DNA from: an uncultured Clostridium sp.
GTDB taxonomy: Bacteria; Bacillota; Clostridia; Christensenellales; Pumilibacteraceae
Reading direction: 5' to 3'
Assembly: GCA_900555125.1 (NCBI GenBank)
Contig: USKH01000030.1
Span: 1 to 9,927 of the forward strand
Length of the DNA: 9,927 nucleotides
Positions 5,856 through 9,927 of the stretch are shown piece after piece (position 1 is the stretch's first letter; each line of letters opens with the position of its first letter). A model generated the notes under the pieces. That model ran no database searches and was not told where the DNA came from. It worked only from the letters and a program-made list of their open reading frames with translations. The position numbers and the translations under genes were made by a program.

Positions 5856-6925
5856 AAGCGTTGAAGATTGCTCTTAAAACTATTCTGATAGCGCTCGGCG
5901 TGCTGTTTGTCGTAGTCGCGGCTTATCTTGCGTACGTAATTTTTTCCTATTCGCGCATAGAGGACAATCTTGTTCTTGAGCCGAAGGAAAAGACAACCGA
6001 AATCGCGTCCTCGGACAAAACGTATACGATAGTTACGCAAAACATCGGGTTCGGCGCGTACACGCCGTCGTTTACGTTCTTTATGGACGGCGGAAAACAG
6101 TCGCGTGCGGAAAGCCGTGAAAGCGTCGTTTCATGCGTAGAAAAAGCCGCCCTGACCGTAAAGGCGCAAAACCCCGATTTTGTGTTTTTTCAGGAAGTGG
6201 ACACAAATTCCGATCGCAGCTATCACGTCGATCAGCGCGAAATTCTGGATAAAAGCTTTACCGGATATTCGTCGGTATTTGCCCAAAATTATCACTCGGC
6301 ATATCTTTTTTATCCGTTATATCAGCCGCACGGCAAATCTGACAGCGGAATTTACACCTATTCCAAGTATAAAACGAACGGAGCTACGAGAAGAAGTTTG
6401 CCCATATCCACAGGTTTCGGTAAATTTCTCGACCTCGACCGTTGCTATTCGGTAACGCGCATTCCGCTGAACAACGGCAAGGAACTTGTGTTGTACAACG
6501 TTCATCTTTCGGCATACGGCGGCAGCGACGAAATACGTGAGGGACAGCTCGGTATGCTGCTGAACGATATGAAATCGGAGTACGAAAAAGGCAATTATTG
6601 CGTTTGCGGCGGAGATTTCAATCATGATTTTACGGGCGATTCCACGCAAAAACTCAACGGCGTCGAAAGCAATTCTTTCGGGTGGGCGCAACCTCTGCCC
6701 GCGGACATACTCGACGCTCACGACATATCGCGCGCGATAAACTACGACGAGCTTGTTCCAACGTGCCGCAACTGCGACGTTCCGTACAAAAAGGGCAATT
6801 TCACCGTAATAGTGGACGGATTTCTTTACAGTCAAAACGTCGAAGTCATGTCGGTTAAAAACGTGGACACGGAATTTTCGTATTCCGACCACAACCCCGT
6901 AGTTATGAGTTTTAGATTGAAATAA
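5852..6925 (+). CDS. Membrane-anchored endonuclease/exonuclease/phosphatase family protein
   Basis: A 357-residue protein with one N-terminal hydrophobic helix (about 6-31) after a short lysine-containing end, so the catalytic domain is probably outside the membrane as a lipoprotein-like or signal-anchored enzyme. The EEP (DNase I-like) fold is shown by TQNIGF (63-68, Asn65), FFQEVD (113-118, catalytic Glu116), NVHLS (216-220, His218), GGDFNHDF (253-260, Asp255 and Asn257) and SDHNPVV (345-351, Asp346-His347). The family cleaves phosphodiester or phosphomonoester bonds with Mg2+. Targets include nucleic acids, sphingomyelin and inositol phosphates, and the location here favours an extracytoplasmic target. 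Its ATG sits inside the stop of the flavodiiron gene (ATGA), which implies translational coupling. The precise substrate is not recognised. Confidence 0.88.
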   Translation: MKALKIALKTILIALGVLFVVVAAYLAYVIFSYSRIEDNLVLEPKEKTTEIASSDKTYTIVTQNIGFGAYTPSFTFFMDGGKQSRAESRESVVSCVEKAALTVKAQNPDFVFFQEVDTNSDRSYHVDQREILDKSFTGYSSVFAQNYHSAYLFYPLYQPHGKSDSGIYTYSKYKTNGATRRSLPISTGFGKFLDLDRCYSVTRIPLNNGKELVLYNVHLSAYGGSDEIREGQLGMLLNDMKSEYEKGNYCVCGGDFNHDFTGDSTQKLNGVESNSFGWAQPLPADILDAHDISRAINYDELVPTCRNCDVPYKKGNFTVIVDGFLYSQNVEVMSVKNVDTEFSYSDHNPVVMSFRLK

Positions 6926-6942
6926 TCGAAAACCATCCGAAA

Positions 6943-6948
6943 AGAAGG
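6943..6948 (+). promoter_or_regulatory. Ribosome binding site for the DUF3737 gene
   Basis: AGAAGG lies 5 bases before the ATG at 6954, in the 28-bp gap after the preceding gene. Confidence 0.65.
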
Positions 6949-6953
6949 CTAAA

Positions 6954-7808
6954 ATGGAAAAAATATCAAATAAATTTTATACGGGCGAGCGTTCGCTGTT
7001 TCATTCCGAAAATTTGCAACTGGACAACTGCGAGTTCGGAGAGGGCGAATCGCCGCTTAAAGAAAGCCGTGATATAGAGCTTACAAACTGTAAATTCGGC
7101 TGGAAATATCCGCTGTGGTACGGCAAAAATTTTACCGTTTCAAATTGTTATTTTGCCGAAACGGCGCGCGCGGGCGTATGGTATACCGAAAACGTCGCTT
7201 TTAAAAACGTAAAAATCGACGCCCCGAAGCAACTACGAAGATGCCGCGGCGTAACGCTTGAAAAGGTTGATTTTAATCTGGCTCACGAAACGCTGTGGGC
7301 GTGCGACGGAGTGAAAATGAATGCGGTAACCGCGCTCGAAGGCGATTATTTCGCAATGAACTCCCGCAATATGGAAATAAACGGGCTTACTCTTCACGGC
7401 AACTATTCGTTCGACGGAGCGCAGAACGTTACAATCCGCTCGTCAAAGATTTATAGCAAGGACGCGTTCTGGAACAGTAAAAACGTTACCGTAACCGACA
7501 GCTTTATAGAGGGCGAATACCTCGGCTGGAACGCCGAAAACCTTACTCTTATAAATTGCACGGTGGCGTCGCACCAGGGCATGTGCTACATTAAAAATCT
7601 CGTGATGAAAAACTGCAAGGTGACGAACACCGACCTTGCTTTCGAATATTCCTCGGTAAACGCAACGCTCACCGGCAAAGTTGACAGTGTCAAAAACCCG
7701 GCTTCGGGAAAAATAGAAGCCGAAGAAATAGGCGAGCTTATCATGGAAAAAGACAAAGTGGACGCTTCCGCAACCGAGATTATAGCGGGCGGAAAACGCA
7801 TAAACTAA
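6954..7808 (+). CDS. DUF3737 family protein, predicted right-handed beta-helix
   Basis: A 284-residue protein recognised as DUF3737 by its opening (YTGERSLF, LDNCEFGEGESPLKES) and by PLWYG, GVWYTEN and LGWNAENLTL. The family has no settled function. From about residue 20 to 240 it is built of roughly 20-residue rungs, each with an alternating hydrophobic strand followed by a turn, such as LQLDNCEF, IELTNCKF, FTVSNCYF, VTVTDSFI and LTLINCTV. This is the pattern of a parallel beta-helix, as in pectate-lyase-like and pentapeptide-like solenoids. No signal peptide or membrane segment is seen, so it is likely cytoplasmic. The C-terminal tail (about 240-284) is charged and leaves the solenoid pattern. 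It sits between a phosphoesterase and an aminotransferase gene with short gaps, so it is probably co-transcribed. Family and fold are confident; no reaction can be assigned. Confidence 0.85.
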   Translation: MEKISNKFYTGERSLFHSENLQLDNCEFGEGESPLKESRDIELTNCKFGWKYPLWYGKNFTVSNCYFAETARAGVWYTENVAFKNVKIDAPKQLRRCRGVTLEKVDFNLAHETLWACDGVKMNAVTALEGDYFAMNSRNMEINGLTLHGNYSFDGAQNVTIRSSKIYSKDAFWNSKNVTVTDSFIEGEYLGWNAENLTLINCTVASHQGMCYIKNLVMKNCKVTNTDLAFEYSSVNATLTGKVDSVKNPASGKIEAEEIGELIMEKDKVDASATEIIAGGKRIN

Positions 7809-7830
7809 GCGGCGTTAATTTTCAAAGTGC

Positions 7831-7834
7831 GGAG
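7831..7834 (+). promoter_or_regulatory. Ribosome binding site for the MalY/PatB-type gene
   Basis: GGAG lies 7 bases before the ATG at 7842, in the 33-bp gap after the DUF3737 gene. Confidence 0.6.
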
Positions 7835-7841
7835 ATAAACG

Positions 7842-9020
7842 ATGAGATACGATTTCGATACTTTCCCCGACAGGAAAAAAACAAATTCGGTTAAATGGGA
7901 CGTTTTGCCCGGCGAGCTACCCATGTCGCTTGCCGATATGGACTTTATAACAGCTCCGTGCATAACCGAAGCGGTAATAAACCGCGCGGAAAAGGGTGCA
8001 TTCGGATACACGGACGTGTCGGACGAGTGGTACAACTCTATAATTTCATGGTGGGGCCGTCGCCACGGACTGGAAATGAAGCGCAGCGAGCTTATTTTCT
8101 GTACCGGCGTCGTTCCGGCTATATCATGCCTTGTAAAACGCTTTACAAATATCGGCGACCGTGTGCTTGTTCTCACCCCGGTGTACGACATATTTTATCA
8201 TTCTATCGAGAATGCGGGCAGAATCACGCTTGAAAGCCCGATGCGCCGCGTCAAAAACGGTTACGAGATAGATTTTGCCGACCTCGAAGAAAAACTTGCG
8301 CGCCCGCTTACAACGCTTATGATTTTATGTAACCCGCACAACCCGTCGGGAACGCTCTGGACGGAAAAGCAGCTGGAAAAGATAGGGAAGCTTTGTTTTA
8401 AACACCACGTCACCGTGATAAGCGACGAAATTCACTGCGATATAGTAGAACCGGGCAAAAAATACGTGCCGTTCGCTTCGGTCTGCCCCGAATGCGCTTC
8501 CAATTCGGTTACGTGCATATCTGCAAGCAAGGCTTTTTCCGTTGCGGGATTGCAGTCGGCGGCAGTTTACGTGCCGGACGAGCGCCTTCGCAATATTGCC
8601 GTGAGAGGCTTGAACAGCGACGAAGTTGCCGAACCCAATTGCTTTGCCGCCGTTGCTACTGCGGCGGCGTTCGACAAAGGCGAGCAGTGGCTTGACGAAC
8701 TTAACGCGTATATAGCCGAAAACAAACGTTTTGCCTGCGAATTTATTACAAAAAACGTTTCGCCCGTCGTTTTGTTCGATCAGCCCGCAACTTATCTCAT
8801 GTGGCTGGACTGCCGCGATTTATGCTCTGATACCGACGAACTTTGCGAATTTTTGCGCGAAAACACCGGGCTTATATTGTCGCCCGGCAAAAAATACCGC
8901 GGCGACGGAAGGCTATATCTGCGAATGAACGTCGCATGCCCGCGCAATAAACTGCTTGACGGTTTGAAAAGGTTTGAAAAAGGCGTCCGTTCTTTTTCGG
9001 AAAGCAAATCAAAAAACTAA
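7842..9020 (+). CDS. MalY/PatB family PLP-dependent aminotransferase / cystathionine beta-lyase
   Basis: A 392-residue fold-type I PLP enzyme with the typical MalY/PatB length and order of motifs. The N-terminus shows the FD-x-x-DR-x-x-T-x-S-V-K-W pattern and LPMSLADMDF (26-35), a variant of the usual LPMWVADMDF. LCNPHNPSGTLW (162-173), ISDEIHCDI (193-201, Asp195 facing the pyridine nitrogen), SASKAFSVAGLQ (227-238, Schiff-base Lys230) and Arg361 in LRMNVACPR (360-368, carboxylate binding) complete the active site. Members cleave cystathionine or cysteine to give homocysteine, or H2S, pyruvate and ammonia, and some are aminotransferases or regulators. Lyase versus transaminase activity cannot be separated here. 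No methionine pathway gene is adjacent. It begins 33 bp after the DUF3737 gene and belongs to the same probable operon. Confidence 0.92.
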   Translation: MRYDFDTFPDRKKTNSVKWDVLPGELPMSLADMDFITAPCITEAVINRAEKGAFGYTDVSDEWYNSIISWWGRRHGLEMKRSELIFCTGVVPAISCLVKRFTNIGDRVLVLTPVYDIFYHSIENAGRITLESPMRRVKNGYEIDFADLEEKLARPLTTLMILCNPHNPSGTLWTEKQLEKIGKLCFKHHVTVISDEIHCDIVEPGKKYVPFASVCPECASNSVTCISASKAFSVAGLQSAAVYVPDERLRNIAVRGLNSDEVAEPNCFAAVATAAAFDKGEQWLDELNAYIAENKRFACEFITKNVSPVVLFDQPATYLMWLDCRDLCSDTDELCEFLRENTGLILSPGKKYRGDGRLYLRMNVACPRNKLLDGLKRFEKGVRSFSESKSKN

Positions 9021-9050
9021 AATTTTATTTTCGCAAAAAAAATATAAAAA

Positions 9051-9055
9051 AGGAG
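9051..9055 (+). promoter_or_regulatory. Ribosome binding site for the alpha/beta hydrolase
   Basis: AGGAG lies 6 bases before the ATG at 9062 within an A-rich 41-bp gap. It supports the start. Confidence 0.75.
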
Positions 9056-9061
9056 AACACA

Positions 9062-9927
9062 ATGGAAATTACGGGATTTGAAGGGAAAAAAATCCATGTT
9101 CACGAGTGGCTGGACGTCGAAGTGCCGTTAGGCGTGGTGCAGATTGTGCACGGAATGGCGGAGCACGCCTCACGCTACGACGAGTTTGCGCGTTTTCTCA
9201 ACAATAACGGGTTTGTAGTAATAGCCGACGATCATCGCGGGCATGGCGAAACCGACCCCGATACGCCCGGCTATGCCACGGGCGATATGTTTGCCGATAC
9301 CGTACGCGACGAGGGAATAATAACCGATTACTACAAACAAAAATTCCCGGACAAAAAGTACGTTATTCTCGGATTTTCTTACGGTTCGTTCCTCACTCAG
9401 AGCTATATCGGAAAATATTCCGACAAGATAGACGGCGCGATTATTGCCGGAAGTTGCTATAAAAAGGACGCCGAAGTGTACGGCGGCACGTTCGTCGCAT
9501 TTTTTGCCGACCTGTTCGGATTGGAAAAGAAACAGGCAAAGCTTATCGAGCGCGCTTCGTTCGGAGCATATGAAAAGCAGACCGAAAGCGGCGACTGGCT
9601 GTCGGTGGACGAAAATAACAATGCCGCCTATCACGGCGATCCGCAATGCGGTTTTGTGTGTTCGTACCGTTTTTACAGCGACTTTTTCCGCGGACTGCGC
9701 AGCCTGTACACCGGTCGGTATATCGACGGACTGAGAAAGGATTTGCCCATTTTGCTTGCCTCCGGCGCCGACGATCCGGTGGGAGAAAAGGGTGAGGGCG
9801 TTAAAAAGCTGTACTCGTTCTATACCGAAAAGGCGGGAATGAAGGACGTGGAACTGGTTTTGTTCCCCAACTCGCGCCACGAATTTTTAAACGAAAAAGC
9901 CGATCGCGATTTCAAGTGGGGTACCGT
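9062..9927 (+). CDS. Alpha/beta hydrolase (monoacylglycerol lipase / Hydrolase_4 type), 3' truncated by window end
   Basis: An open frame of 288 complete codons that runs off the window without a stop, so only the C-terminal end is missing. The protein opens like lysophospholipase/monoacylglycerol-lipase-type hydrolases: VQIVHGMAEHASRYDEF (26-42, oxyanion HGM) and ADDHRGHGET (55-64). The nucleophile is Ser106 in GFSYGS (104-109). ASGADDPVG (233-241) supplies Asp238 and SRHEFLNE (271-278) supplies His273, so the whole triad is present. The insert between about 130 and 225 forms the lid that sets substrate choice. No signal peptide is seen, so it should act in the cytoplasm on an ester or lipid-like substrate, which is not identified. 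It starts 41 bp after the MalY/PatB-type gene and is probably the fifth gene of that operon. Confidence 0.9.
   Translation, partial: MEITGFEGKKIHVHEWLDVEVPLGVVQIVHGMAEHASRYDEFARFLNNNGFVVIADDHRGHGETDPDTPGYATGDMFADTVRDEGIITDYYKQKFPDKKYVILGFSYGSFLTQSYIGKYSDKIDGAIIAGSCYKKDAEVYGGTFVAFFADLFGLEKKQAKLIERASFGAYEKQTESGDWLSVDENNNAAYHGDPQCGFVCSYRFYSDFFRGLRSLYTGRYIDGLRKDLPILLASGADDPVGEKGEGVKKLYSFYTEKAGMKDVELVLFPNSRHEFLNEKADRDFKWGT

Noticed and set aside
6317..6892. Minus-strand open frame of 191 codons
   Set aside because: It is antisense to the EEP-family gene with a complete set of catalytic motifs.
9021..9050. AT-rich gap after the MalY/PatB-type gene as a terminator
   Set aside because: Only T- and A-runs are present, with no GC-containing stem; it looks like an ordinary short intergenic space leading into a ribosome binding site.
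9170..9880. Minus-strand open frame of 236 codons
   Set aside because: It lies opposite the alpha/beta hydrolase, whose full catalytic triad and ribosome binding site make the + strand the real gene.

Overview
The window looks like a chromosomal segment of a low-to-mid GC anaerobic Firmicute, most likely a gut-type Clostridia. The reasons are PyrK/PyrD of the class 1B dihydroorotate dehydrogenase type, an FprA-type flavodiiron protein, a DUF3737 protein, a MalY/PatB-type PLP enzyme, strong AGGAGG-like ribosome binding sites, and frequent ATA isoleucine codons. The exact taxon cannot be read from the sequence alone. All ten genes lie on the + strand and pack tightly. Almost all non-coding DNA sits in two promoter regions, 2686-2767 and 4408-4697.

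Region 1 (1-2685) reads as the end of a cell-surface glycan decoration operon. It holds the C-terminus of a LicD-family phosphotransferase, a class V aminotransferase resembling 2-aminoethylphosphonate/alanine-glyoxylate transaminases, and a fused protein. The fusion joins a TagD-like cytidylyltransferase to a divergent Gfo/Idh/MocA-type oxidoreductase domain. Together they suggest making a CDP-activated small phospho-alcohol or phosphonate head group, which LicD then moves onto a polymer. The actual substrate is unknown, and this is the least ordinary part of the window.

Region 2 (2686-4407) is the pyrK-pyrD pair, encoding the two subunits of NAD-linked dihydroorotate dehydrogenase. A TATAAT -10 box and a perfect 9-bp inverted repeat overlapping the probable -35 lie just upstream. 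No other pyrimidine genes are present here.

Region 3 (4408-9927) starts with a 290-bp regulatory segment holding a weak terminator candidate, a Fur-like box, a very good sigma-A promoter (TTGACA-N17-TAATCT) and a ribosome binding site. It drives a probable five-gene operon: flavodiiron protein, membrane-anchored endonuclease/exonuclease/phosphatase-fold enzyme (overlapping by ATGA), DUF3737 beta-helix protein, MalY/PatB-type aminotransferase/C-S lyase, and an alpha/beta hydrolase cut by the window end. The first gene suggests a link to oxygen or nitric oxide defence. The later genes look like mixed housekeeping functions and share no evident pathway.

No tRNA, rRNA, CRISPR array, insertion sequence or prophage gene was seen.
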